Shown one piece after another: positions 1-7,859 of a stretch of DNA of 37,779 bases. Under the pieces are notes generated by a model that was not told where the DNA came from, searched no databases, and worked only from the letters and a program-made list of their open reading frames with translations. The position numbers were made by a program, and so were the translations under genes. How positions within the stretch are numbered: position 1 is the stretch's first letter; the number at the start of each line of letters is the position of its first letter. The DNA comes from Candidatus Poseidoniaceae archaeon (GTDB lineage: Archaea > Thermoplasmatota > Poseidoniia > Poseidoniales > Poseidoniaceae). The DNA lies in contig CASIBX010000023.1 in assembly GCA_949373075.1 (NCBI GenBank), forward strand, positions 1-37,779, written 5' to 3'.

Positions 1-1581
1 AATTTCAGCCTTGAATTGATCTTCAGTCAAATCACTACTACCTACCTTGACAGATATATCTTCAACAGCAGGAGCCTCAAACAATCCTGGAATATCATCA
101 GTCAAATAGAACCTGTTAATTGGCGACGAACCTTCATTCTTGATTGTAATTGTAGCAGACACTTCATTTCTTCTATAGGATGGAAGTACATTTCTGCTGT
201 ATGATTTTGCCATGCTAGCATCTAGGACTTCAAAGGTTGAAGGTTGTAGCTCAATCTTACCTTCTGTAGTATGTGCTGCACGAGGTAGAACAGTATATCC
301 TAAGTCCCATGTGAAATCAGGCTTACCATTACTTTCAACAGTTACAGTATCTGATTCCCAACGGCCTTCAGGAAGAACATCTTCAGAAACATCATTTACA
401 TCGAATAGTAAACCATCCTCTCCCTTCATTCTAACTTGCAACTTAACAAGGTCTACAGTGAATGATGAACGGTTTTCGAATATAGTCTTACATTCCCAAT
501 TGTCTGGTCTTTCAGATTCTACAGAATTGATGTAAGCGAAACCTCGGCAGAAAGCATCGAGTTCTCTGAAGGACAGAGTAGACAGTGTCGCATCTGCGTT
601 GTAAGTTGCCTTAGCAACCCCTGCCTTTACTGGCTTTATTCCATCAACATGGATAGTACCTGACAAAGATAGAGTCTTGGTTTCACCAGCATTTAGGTGT
701 CCAACATCCCATGTAAGTTCACCATTTTCAACTTCTGCTCCACCGGTAACAACCATGTTCAGTTGAGATGGCATATCTCTAGTTACGGTTACATTGTTTA
801 GAGAAACACCTGATACGTTCTGAACTTCCAGTTCCATATCCAATGGTCCGCCTTCGCCGCCTTTAGCAACAGACAATGAGCGTGCTTGGTCACGTGCAGG
901 GTTAGTGTCTAATCTCTCACTGAGAATTAGCATTCGGCTATTCTTAACCTTGTATTTGGTAGAGAACTCCTTGCGAGACTCAAGTTCATCAACTTGAACA
1001 TGGTCTCCGGCCAAGTCAGTGTTTAGAGTGTTATTCAGCATAACATCGATATCATAAATACGGTCTGATTCAGAAGGATTTCTAACTGTTAGAACTCCCT
1101 TAACATCCTGCTTTACGATTTCACCATCTGCATTAAGAATTGAAACTTCTTTCTCATGCAAGGTTCCTTCTAACTTGTCACCAGGCACATCGTCAACTTC
1201 AGATGAGCGGCGAATCTTTGCTCCAGCTGCAACGAAATCCTCGTCTACTGGATTGATTGGGTCTAGTGGATTTACTGCAGGAATATCTGATTCCTCAACT
1301 GCAACTTCACTAACAGGTGCAAGCAAATCTGCCGGCGCCAAAGGAGCCATTAGAGGGTCTGCTGGCGGTGCCGGTGGAGCCATCAAAGGGTCTGCCAGCG
1401 GAGCCGGTGGAGCCATCAAAGGGTCTGCTGGCGGAGCCGGTGGAGCCATCAATGGATCGAATAATGGTGCAGGAGGGGCGAGGAGCGCATCTGCTTCAAC
1501 AGGTGCTGGCATCTCAGGAGGTGCAGGTGGTGCTTCCATTGGAGGCATCTCAGGAGGTGCAGGTGGCATCTCAGGAGGTGC
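1..1581 (-). CDS. DUF11-like repeat protein, downstream part, runs off the left edge
   Basis: The minus strand is open from about 1581 to position 1, with codons whose lowest coordinate is 1 modulo 3. After more Pro/Ala/Met-rich repeats (PPAPPADPLMAPPAP type, to about 1330) the product passes through an acidic linker into beta-rich modules. One contains an ENGELTWDVGHLNAGETKTL stretch, the pattern of DUF11-type repeats, and a second similar module follows (TWDLGYTVLPR). No stop codon occurs before the window edge, so the C-terminus is missing. The frame differs by one from the start-bearing frame at 1571-2068, and removing one base near 1582 joins the two into one protein of at least about 690 residues. 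No signal peptide is seen at the upstream start, so location is unclear; proteins with DUF11 repeats are often surface proteins. Function unknown. Confidence 0.75.
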
Positions 1582-2062
1582 ATGGTGGCATCTCAGGAGG
1601 TGCTGGTGGCATCTCAGGAGGTGCTGGTGGCATCTCAGGAGGTGCTGGTGGCATTTCAGGAGGTGCTGGTGGCATCTCAGGAGGTAGACCTGGCATACCA
1701 AGCGGTGCTGGTGGCATTTCTGGAGGAGGTGCTGGCATACCCGGTGGAGCAGGAGGTGCTGGCATACCAGGTGGAGCAGGAGGTGCTTCCATTGGAGGCA
1801 TCTCTGGAGGAGGTGCAGGCATTCCCGGAGGGGCCGGCGGCATACCAGGCGGTGCTGGTGGTGCATCCATTAGAGGCATACCCGGGGGTGCAGAAGGCAT
1901 ACCAGGCGGTGCAGGAGGCATTTCAGGAGGTGGTGCAGGCATTCCCGGTGGGGCTGGCGGCATACCAGGCGGAGCAGGTGGCATTCCAGGAGGCGCAGGA
2001 GGCATTCCAGGAGGTGCAGGTGGCATTCCGGGGGGCATTGGTGGTTCATTCGGGTTTTCGTC
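1335..2062 (-). repeat. Coding tandem repeats: 21-bp PPAPP(G/E)M heptads and related PPADPLMA units
   Basis: From about 1500 to 2062 the sequence is built of 21-bp units, plus 9-12-bp partial units, encoding Pro-Pro-Ala-Pro-Pro-Gly/Glu-Met on the minus strand. From about 1335 to 1470 a longer unit encoding A-D-P-L-M-A-P-P-A-P occurs about four times. Units are not identical, Gly-containing ones clustering at the N-terminal end and Glu-containing ones further in, which indicates expansion by unequal exchange or slippage. The repeats are inside one gene and show no spacers, so they are not a CRISPR array. Confidence 0.9.
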
Positions 2063-2068
2063 GCTCAT
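1571..2068 (-). CDS. Proline-rich N-terminal part of the same gene, ended by an apparent frameshift
   Basis: The ATG at 2068 is preceded by a good ribosome binding site (GGAGGT at 2076-2081). The product starts MSDENPNEPPMPPG and continues as near-perfect heptads of PPAPPGM/PPAPPEM type, ending at a stop at 1571. The repeat unit is 21 bp throughout, except at 1579-1600, where it is 22 bp (tgcatggtgg where neighbours have tgctggtgg or tgcaggtgg). That single extra base (1582 or 1583) moves the frame and creates the stop 11 bases later. Without it the frame continues through the DUF11-like modules to the window edge. It could be a sequencing or assembly error in a repeat, or a real slippage mutation. 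The glycine-rich frames on the opposite strand are mirror images of the repeat. Confidence 0.7.
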   Translation of the reverse strand: MSDENPNEPPMPPGMPPAPPGMPPAPPGMPPAPPGMPPAPPGMPAPPPEMPPAPPGMPSAPPGMPLMDAPPAPPGMPPAPPGMPAPPPEMPPMEAPPAPPGMPAPPAPPGMPAPPPEMPPAPLGMPGLPPEMPPAPPEMPPAPPEMPPAPPEMPPAPPEMPPCTS

Positions 2069-2075
2069 AATTAGA

Positions 2076-2081
2076 CCTCCA
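2076..2081 (-). promoter_or_regulatory. Strong Shine-Dalgarno GGAGGT before the proline-rich gene
   Basis: On the minus strand GGAGGT lies seven bases before the ATG at 2068 and fixes that start. Further upstream, around 2121-2127 on the same strand, GGTTATAC could be the TATA element. Confidence 0.7.
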
Positions 2082-2212
2082 TCATATGCCGCAGGGCGGC
2101 AATCTCTCCATCATTACTTAGCGTATAACCATTGTGCGGACATTCTCATGAGCCGAATAGTCATTGTCGAGCGAACGGTAGGTTGATGAAGGGAGGACTG
2201 AGCCCACAAAAT

Positions 2213-3031
2213 ATGGTCGGATTAGATACTTCGTCGCCTCCTGTAATTTTTGTCGTAGGAACCGCTGGTGCTGGCAAGTCTTCACTTGTCACCTCTTTTC
2301 AGAGATGGAGCCGGTTTTTAGAGACTGAAGCAATCGCAGTAAATCTCGACCCGGGAGCGGAAAGAGTCCACTATGATGCTGAATTTGACGTGAGAGATAT
2401 CATATCTCTTACTGAAGTGATGAACGAGTATGACCTAGGACCAAATGGTGCACAAATCCTAGCTGCTGATTTAGTGGCTGCACAAGCACTGGATGTTGCT
2501 GATGAATTACACGCACTATCTGGAGAATTGATTATCGTAGATACTCCCGGACAAGTTGAGTTATTCGCATTCAGAGAAGCATCTTCTCACTTAATAGAGG
2601 TATTAGGTCAAGACCAATCAGCCATAATATACCTATTCGACCCTATGTTGTCCCGAAGCCCATCTGGATTTGTATCTCAGATGCTTCTATCCAGTATTGT
2701 TGAATTCCGATTAGGATTACCAACCAAGAACTTCCTTTCAAAGTCTGACCTTCTTGACGAAGATGAACTAGAGAAGATCCTAGAATGGTCTGAAAGACTA
2801 GAAATCCTAGAGTTAGCATTGTATGATGAGGCTGGCGGACAGAGAACTGAATTCGCAATCAACCAACTTAGAATGATGCAACAGTTCTCTCAGTCTCCTG
2901 GACTAACTCCTCTTTCAAGTGAAACCGAGGAAGGTATGGCTGACGTCTTGACATTTGCACAAGCATTGTTCGGCGGTATGAGCGATGCAAGAGATGGATT
3001 TGCGTCAGATATCGAACATGAAAAGAATTGA
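2213..3031 (+). CDS. GPN-loop GTPase
   Basis: A 272-residue GTPase of the archaeal/eukaryotic GPN family. The P-loop is GTAGAGKSS at residues 16-24, the family-defining Gly-Pro-Asn insertion is at 76-78 (YDLGPNGAQ), the G3 motif is DTPGQ at 110-114, and the base-recognition motif is SKSD at 176-179 in place of NKxD. Eukaryotic relatives act in RNA polymerase II assembly and nuclear import; archaeal members are homodimeric GTPases of unclear role. The ATG at 2213 places the P-loop at the usual distance from the N-terminus. In-frame alternatives are the ATG at 2186, directly before a GGGAGG, and a TTG at 2132. The ornithine carbamoyltransferase gene follows on the same strand about 45 bases later, so they may be co-transcribed. 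Confidence 0.9.
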   Translation: MVGLDTSSPPVIFVVGTAGAGKSSLVTSFQRWSRFLETEAIAVNLDPGAERVHYDAEFDVRDIISLTEVMNEYDLGPNGAQILAADLVAAQALDVADELHALSGELIIVDTPGQVELFAFREASSHLIEVLGQDQSAIIYLFDPMLSRSPSGFVSQMLLSSIVEFRLGLPTKNFLSKSDLLDEDELEKILEWSERLEILELALYDEAGGQRTEFAINQLRMMQQFSQSPGLTPLSSETEEGMADVLTFAQALFGGMSDARDGFASDIEHEKN

Positions 3032-3076
3032 TTTCTGACCGATGTGTCTTTCAACCGTCCTCTTAGGGCAGTAGGC

Positions 3077-4048
3077 ATGGCTGACCATCTATTAGCTATT
3101 GATGACGTAGCAGAAGAATTTGAAGACATCCTAAATTGGGCCATTGAGTTCAAGAAAATGTGGAAAGCCGGAGACGAAATCGCTCTGAACTTTTTCCCAT
3201 TAGCAGATATGGCTGTTGGAAGCATCTATGAGAAGCCGAGTACGAGAACTCGTGTCTCTTTCGAAGTAGGAATAAACCGACTGGGTGGATACCCTTTGAC
3301 ACTGTTGAAAAATGACATCCAACTTGGTAAATCTGAAACGGTTGCAGACACAGCAAACGTTCTCTCAAGGTTCTTGGGCGCTATCACCTACCGATGTTTC
3401 GCACATGCTGATGTTGCAGAATTAGCAGCCAACTCCAGCGTTCCAGTACTAAACGCCCTATCTGACAAGCATCATCCTTGCCAAGCAGCTGCAGACCTAA
3501 TGACAGTCCTAGAGCATTTCAGTGACCGCAATGGTCTCAAAGTTTCATGGGTTGGCGACGGAAACAATGTTCTGCACGACCTCATGCTAGCATGTGGGAT
3601 ATTAGGTATTGATTTCCATTACGCTTTCCCTAAGGGCTTCGAGCCAGATGAGGGAATTGTTGCAAGAGCTGAAGACCTTGCTAAGGAGAATGGCTCAGAA
3701 ATGGTTGGTACCAATGATCCAAAAGAAGCAGTGAAGGATGCAAACGTAATCTACACTGATGTTTTCATCTCCATGGGAGAAGAAGACATGAAGGACAAGT
3801 TAGCAGCATTTGATGGATTCCAAGTCAACATGGATTTGGTATCTGGAGCGAGTGACAATTGGGCATTCATGCATTGTTTACCTGCTCACCGTGGCGATGA
3901 AGTTACTGATGCAGTAATGGACCACGCCAACAGTATTGTATTCGACCAAGCGGAAAACAGAATGTGGGCTCAAATGAGTCTGCTCGCATACTTAGTCGAC
4001 AATGCTGCATGGGATGCCATGGGCGAAATGATGGGCGTCGGCTTCTAA
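3077..4048 (+). CDS. argF: Ornithine carbamoyltransferase
   Basis: Catalyses carbamoyl phosphate + L-ornithine to L-citrulline + phosphate in cytoplasmic arginine biosynthesis. With the ATG at 3077 the protein has 323 residues, normal for the family. The carbamoyl-phosphate loop STRTR is at residues 55-59, HHPCQ at 132-136, and the ornithine-binding and catalytic HCLPAHR at 266-272, with an SMG loop (ISMGEED) before it. These identify OTCase rather than aspartate carbamoyltransferase. A GTG at 3044, 11 codons upstream, is also in frame, but MADHLLAIDD is a more usual N-terminus. The gene ends one base before the convergent prenyltransferase gene. Confidence 0.95.
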   Translation: MADHLLAIDDVAEEFEDILNWAIEFKKMWKAGDEIALNFFPLADMAVGSIYEKPSTRTRVSFEVGINRLGGYPLTLLKNDIQLGKSETVADTANVLSRFLGAITYRCFAHADVAELAANSSVPVLNALSDKHHPCQAAADLMTVLEHFSDRNGLKVSWVGDGNNVLHDLMLACGILGIDFHYAFPKGFEPDEGIVARAEDLAKENGSEMVGTNDPKEAVKDANVIYTDVFISMGEEDMKDKLAAFDGFQVNMDLVSGASDNWAFMHCLPAHRGDEVTDAVMDHANSIVFDQAENRMWAQMSLLAYLVDNAAWDAMGEMMGVGF

Positions 4049-4049
4049 G

Positions 4050-4907
4050 TCAGAGGACGCTTACTTGTACTGCGAAAGCGACTAAACCAAGAAGCATACC
4101 TATTCGCACACTTTGTTGTGCACTGTGGTCTTCGCCTCTAAATAATGGTCCATTCAGTGAGAATAGAATGAAGATGGCCGGTGCATGAAATACAATTTGG
4201 TGATATTCAAAAGGACCATACAAGTGTGCTAAACCAAGAGTTACCATTGATGCTAGAATGAAGACATACGCTACAGCCCTGGCATTCATCAATCCAATTC
4301 TCATAGGTAGGGTATTCCTACCTTCATCAGACTCCATATCTTCACAATCTTTGATTATCTCTCTTGCAAGGTTAGCAAAGAAAGCGACACCTGCAGCAAA
4401 TAGTACGATTGGAGTTGAAGCCAAGGAAACAGCAGATGCACCGTAAACTATCACTGCACCAACCATTAGAGATATTGACACATTCCCCGTCAAACCAAGT
4501 CTCTTAGTTTGCGGGCCTGCATCATAAGTATACATCAGAATAGCTGCAATCGACCATATTCCAATCAATGGATATGGTTGATCTGTAAAGGGAATTGCAG
4601 AGGCCATACAAAGGGCACTAAGTAGTGTGAAAGCATATGCAACCTTAGTGGCAGAGGCTATTGAAATTCTTTCCGAAGGTATTGGCCTATGTGGCTTAGC
4701 AACTTTATCTATAGCATTATCCGATATGTCATTGAAGGTATTGCCTGCTGCTATGAAGCATATTGCAGAGGTGGTCTGAAGGGCAACGAGACCGAGTGAT
4801 TGGAATGACCAAACACCACCGAGAGCAAGGTGAGCACCCAATGGTACCGTAATAGCCGCTAAGACGACATTTTTCGGACGGGATAACTCAACAACCTCGC
4901 GCCACAT
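4050..4907 (-). CDS. UbiA-family prenyltransferase, probable digeranylgeranylglyceryl phosphate synthase
   Basis: A polytopic membrane enzyme of about 285 residues. The first Asp-rich motif, NDISDNAID at residues 59-67, is followed by KPHRPIP. The second, around DCEDMESD at 187-194, is followed by GRNTLP. In archaea this subfamily transfers the second geranylgeranyl chain to sn-glycerol-1-phosphate ether lipid precursors; that substrate is inferred from family and host type, and a quinone or heme prenyltransferase cannot be strictly excluded. The ATG at 4907 gives the short N-terminus (MWREVVELSRPKN) usual here. A TTG at 4949 in the same frame would overlap the upstream gene. It appears to be the last gene of a three-gene minus-strand unit. 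Confidence 0.88.
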   Translation of the reverse strand: MWREVVELSRPKNVVLAAITVPLGAHLALGGVWSFQSLGLVALQTTSAICFIAAGNTFNDISDNAIDKVAKPHRPIPSERISIASATKVAYAFTLLSALCMASAIPFTDQPYPLIGIWSIAAILMYTYDAGPQTKRLGLTGNVSISLMVGAVIVYGASAVSLASTPIVLFAAGVAFFANLAREIIKDCEDMESDEGRNTLPMRIGLMNARAVAYVFILASMVTLGLAHLYGPFEYHQIVFHAPAIFILFSLNGPLFRGEDHSAQQSVRIGMLLGLVAFAVQVSVL

Positions 4908-4938
4908 CAGACCTATGGGGGATGACAGGGGTACATGG

Positions 4939-5178
4939 TCAGTTCGCAACCAGGGCCCAAATACAGACCCTTTCGCGGAACCCAGCCATGGTTGTGCCCT
5001 CGGTAAGTCCTAATTTTTCAAAACGTGTATCACGAGCAAGTACGTTTCCAACCTGGTTCATTGTAGCTCCCCAGCGGAAACGTTGGTTGACGTGGTCAAG
5101 GATCTGGCTTGTATTAGATACGCCATTAGCCTCAAGGTATTGTGCAATTTCATTTCGCAGACGTCCAGTTCGACTCAT
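4939..5178 (-). CDS. Small winged-helix-like DNA-binding protein
   Basis: A 79-residue basic, helical protein starting MSRTGRLRNEIAQYLEANG. The pattern helix, then NTSQILDHVNQRFRWGATMNQVGNVLARD, then a short beta-like end (FEKLGLTEG) fits a winged helix-turn-helix fold of the kind found in small archaeal regulators. No catalytic residues are seen. The ATG at 5178 has AGGTGAGG just upstream and shares one base with the stop of the preceding 58-residue gene (TGATG), so translation is probably coupled. The prenyltransferase gene follows. The regulator assignment is inference. Confidence 0.75.
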   Translation of the reverse strand: MSRTGRLRNEIAQYLEANGVSNTSQILDHVNQRFRWGATMNQVGNVLARDTRFEKLGLTEGTTMAGFRERVCIWALVAN

Positions 5179-5354
5179 CAAGCCTCACCTCTTGTACGGC
5201 GTGCTAGGTTTTGCCAGGTTGCTGGAACCTCGACTTTCAGTGGTTGCCAATCCCAGGTTCCATCAGAAGATACGATGTGTGCATCGTATCGTGTATTCAT
5301 GTCCTTTGCCTTTCCACTCGGGACTAGGTCCGAGAATCGTATGCTTTTGTCCAT
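5178..5354 (-). CDS. Small 58-residue protein, unrecognised
   Basis: A short frame from ATG 5354 to TGA 5178 encodes 58 residues beginning MDKSIRFSDLVPSGKAKD and ending ARRTRGEA, with the Trp-rich centre SSDGTWDWQPLKVEVPATW. No family is recognised. It is supported as a gene by the one-base overlap of its stop with the ATG of the next gene (TGATG), by the absence of any other gene in the stretch, and by TATA-like sequence (ACTTTATACC, minus strand, around 5417-5426) about 65 bases upstream. It is probably the first gene of the unit leading to the prenyltransferase. Confidence 0.6.
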   Translation of the reverse strand: MDKSIRFSDLVPSGKAKDMNTRYDAHIVSSDGTWDWQPLKVEVPATWQNLARRTRGEA

Positions 5355-5499
5355 GAACCCAACTCTCAGCCCTCCCTATATCAAGAAAAGAAGGACAGAG
5401 ATGACTGAAAGTGAAGGTATAAAGTAAATGATAAATAAAGCACTGCGAGCGATTTTTCACTTTCACTTTTTTTGAAGGTATTACTGGTCATACCCGTTC

Positions 5500-5510
5500 A
5501 GAATAAATAC
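5500..5510 (+). promoter_or_regulatory. TATA-like box of the tRNA-Glu gene
   Basis: AATAAATA lies about 27-29 bases before the tRNA 5' end, the usual archaeal TATA distance. A small hairpin (GACAAG 5515-5520 with CTTGTC 5528-5533) directly abuts the tRNA 5' end and may be a processing leader. Confidence 0.5.
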
Positions 5511-5533
5511 AGGTGACAAGTCGGTGGCTTGTC

Positions 5534-5606
5534 GCTCGTATAGTGTAGTGGCCCATCATGAAGCCCTCTCGAGGCTTCGACCCGGGTTCAAATCCCGGTA
5601 CGAGCA
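5534..5606 (+). tRNA. tRNA-Glu (anticodon CTC)
   Basis: A 73-base cloverleaf. The acceptor stem is GCTCGTA (5534-5540) with TACGAGC (5599-5605) and discriminator A at 5606. The anticodon stem AAGCC/GGCTT encloses the loop CTCTCGA with anticodon CTC at 5568-5570. The T stem CCGGG/CCCGG encloses TTCAAAT. CCA is not encoded and no intron is present. The last 17 bases across the 3' end (5592-5608) recur at 10052-10068, marking the gene as an integration site; the tRNA itself is intact. Confidence 0.95.
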
Positions 5607-5608
5607 CT
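5592..5608 (+). repeat. att-like repeat copy 1 (inside and just past tRNA-Glu 3' end)
   Basis: ATCCCGGTACGAGCACT, identical over 17 bp to the copy at 10052-10068. It spans the 3' T-stem strand, the 3' acceptor strand, the discriminator base and two bases beyond. Confidence 0.85.
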
Positions 5609-5630
5609 CTCAGTTAACGCTTCTATAGTT

Positions 5631-7859
5631 TCACGCTTCGAAACGTTGCCACTCTGAATTGGAACCTTCGTTGCGATACCATGAGGTTTCTTGACCATCT
5701 GTGTACCACTCGTAGCCCTTGCCATCTGGGTTGCCTTGTGCGGTAATTTCGGGTTGTGCTGATTCTATACTTGGGAGTGATTTTTGCTCTGCTTGGATTG
5801 CTTGCTCAACCATTTGAGTTTGATCGTGCTGCTGCGGTTCAATGGAAGATAGAGTCTGGTTCTGTGCCTCAAATCGGTCATCAAGTTCTGCACGAAGGCG
5901 CTCCAAACGGATGCCTTGATGTGGACCAAGCATACGCAGCATCAGTGAGTATTCCCACATTCGAGCAACATCCTCGAGTTCGTCGCGGGTTTGTGCTTCC
6001 CGCAGCAATGCTTCGTATTTGGCCGTTCGACCGTTTCGCGTTACGAATCCGAATCCAATCCACATGAACAGTGGAATTCCGCCAAACATACCAATCAAGT
6101 CCCATGCACCAAGTCCAACAGCAGTTCCAGGGATCACGATTTCAAAACTATCGATGGGTACATCTGCAGCACCGAAAGGATCGGTTCCAAGTCTTACCTC
6201 ATCGGTATCTGCCCAACCATCATTGTCATCATCGGTGTCTGCATTGTCGCCTTCGCCATCACCATCGTAGTCCGCCCATTCACGGAAGTCTTCGGGGAAG
6301 AGGTCGTTGACATCAAGCACGCCGTCATTATCTAAATCACCGGGGCTCGGAAGTTTTGGCAACGGGTCAATCGAATCGTTGTAGCCGTCGTTGTCGAAAT
6401 CAAACAGGTACGGATCGGGGTTTGTACCGCTTAGGTTGTCACCAAGTCCATCGCCGTCTTGATCAATCCATTGCGTTGAATCTTCAATAAATGCATCAGC
6501 AAGCCGTCCAGTTGGGTTGTCACCGTAGCCATCACCATCTGTATCTACCCATTGTGTTGGGTCTGTGATGAAGGCATCAGGATTCGTTCCTTCAGCGTTG
6601 TCACCGTATCCATCTCCATCGATATCCGCCCATTGAGTCGAATCTGAGGGGAATTTGTCGGCACCTGAACCACGTTCGTTGTCACCAAAACCGTCGCCGT
6701 CGCTGTCAATTTGTTGTGATGGGTCGAATGGGAACGCATCAGCATTGTTGCCTATGCCATCACCGTCAGTGTCGGACCATTCTTGTGCATCATTCGGGAA
6801 TGCATCTGGGTTTGAGCCATTGGCATCATCACCGTATCCATCACCATCCGTGTCCATGGTCTGTGACTTCTCGTTTGGAAAGGCATCGTCTTCGTCAGCT
6901 ACGCCGTCCTTGTCGCTGTCTTGCCAGCGCAGTGGATCGTCAGGAAACCAATCACCTTGGGTTCCAAATGGGTTGTCGCCGTGTCCATCTTCGTCGGTAT
7001 CGTTCCATTGTGTTCCATCAGCAGGAAAGGCATCGGACAAGGTTGCGCTTTCTTCTTGATTGTCGCCATAGCCATCGCCATCTCGGTCTGCCCATTGAGT
7101 CGGATTACTTGCAAAGAGGTCACCTTCATCAGACCAGCCATCGTTGTCAGTATCACTGCAGCCGAATCTATCTTCTATGCTTGTGCCGATTGTATTGGGG
7201 CAGGAATCACCTTGGAATCCGATAAGAGAGTCCCCATACCCATCTCCATCTGTATCGTTCCATTGAGATAAATCGTCGTCGAAAACATCGATTTGATCGG
7301 CCCAACGGTCACCATCTGCATCAGGACAACCTAGGATGCCACCTCTTGCAGAATCGCCGTAAGTATTGGGGCACGCATCAGGCAAGTTCCCTGATGCATT
7401 GTCACCGAATCCATCTTGGTCTCTATCTTTCTCTTGTGACTGGTCGTTCGCAAATGCATCACCGCTGTTGGAATATCCATCTCCATCATCATCAGGGCAT
7501 CCGAATTGGTCTGCGGTCGAATTACCAAACTGGGTTGGGCAAGCGTCTGTTGGGTCGCCAAATCCATCTCCATCATCATCTGTGTCCAAAGTGTTAGGAG
7601 TTCCGTCGCCATCTGTGTCAGCAAGAATCTGTAATTCATAGATTGCTGTTCGCTGTTGAGTTCCGTTGGAAATGGTGATGTTCCAATTTGTTTGAGCAGT
7701 ATAACCCGGTGATCCAGTTATTGTTTTGTTGTTTGGGTTGAAATTTAATCCGACAGGAAGATTAATTGCTACATTAGATGAACTCAAGTTCATGTCATCA
7801 AAAATGGTTCCTTGCAAACGGAAAGATACAGGGTGATTTTCGACTGCGGTATTTTCCAC
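5631..7859 (-). CDS. Thrombospondin type-3 repeat protein with C-terminal membrane segment (second part of a frameshifted gene)
   Basis: The reading frame, opened by a GTG at 7859, encodes 742 residues. First comes a putative-Ig module (LPVGLNFNPNNKTITGSP, near residues 35-52, the He_PIG pattern). Then come more than 20 calcium-binding D-x-D-x-D-G units of thrombospondin type-3 kind to about residue 560, a hydrophobic segment near 575-600, a helical charged tail and the C-terminal motif WYRNEGSNSEWQRFE. It overlaps the end of the RCC1 frame by 70 bases, and the residues just before the GTG (RIYSVENT) read naturally into it. It is therefore very probably the continuation of the RCC1 protein after a -1 type frame change between about 7860 and 7914. 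Likely role: Ca-stabilised cell-surface stalk or adhesin. Confidence 0.8.
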   Translation of the reverse strand: MENTAVENHPVSFRLQGTIFDDMNLSSSNVAINLPVGLNFNPNNKTITGSPGYTAQTNWNITISNGTQQRTAIYELQILADTDGDGTPNTLDTDDDGDGFGDPTDACPTQFGNSTADQFGCPDDDGDGYSNSGDAFANDQSQEKDRDQDGFGDNASGNLPDACPNTYGDSARGGILGCPDADGDRWADQIDVFDDDLSQWNDTDGDGYGDSLIGFQGDSCPNTIGTSIEDRFGCSDTDNDGWSDEGDLFASNPTQWADRDGDGYGDNQEESATLSDAFPADGTQWNDTDEDGHGDNPFGTQGDWFPDDPLRWQDSDKDGVADEDDAFPNEKSQTMDTDGDGYGDDANGSNPDAFPNDAQEWSDTDGDGIGNNADAFPFDPSQQIDSDGDGFGDNERGSGADKFPSDSTQWADIDGDGYGDNAEGTNPDAFITDPTQWVDTDGDGYGDNPTGRLADAFIEDSTQWIDQDGDGLGDNLSGTNPDPYLFDFDNDGYNDSIDPLPKLPSPGDLDNDGVLDVNDLFPEDFREWADYDGDGEGDNADTDDDNDGWADTDEVRLGTDPFGAADVPIDSFEIVIPGTAVGLGAWDLIGMFGGIPLFMWIGFGFVTRNGRTAKYEALLREAQTRDELEDVARMWEYSLMLRMLGPHQGIRLERLRAELDDRFEAQNQTLSSIEPQQHDQTQMVEQAIQAEQKSLPSIESAQPEITAQGNPDGKGYEWYTDGQETSWYRNEGSNSEWQRFEA

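Noticed and set aside
1335-2062. CRISPR-like array
   Set aside because: The units are contiguous, coding and have no unique spacers.
1317-2186. Glycine-rich collagen-like reading frame on the plus strand
   Set aside because: It is the complement of the Pro/Ala/Met repeat, has no sensible start, and runs into the divergent GPN gene region.
5263-5466. 67-residue frame overlapping the small 58-residue gene
   Set aside because: It is in another frame on the same strand and lacks the coupled junction; the 58-residue frame ends exactly at the next start.
6019-7641. Ser/Pro-rich and His-rich frames opposite the TSP3 repeats
   Set aside because: They are reverse complements of repeated Asp/Gly codons and have no independent support.
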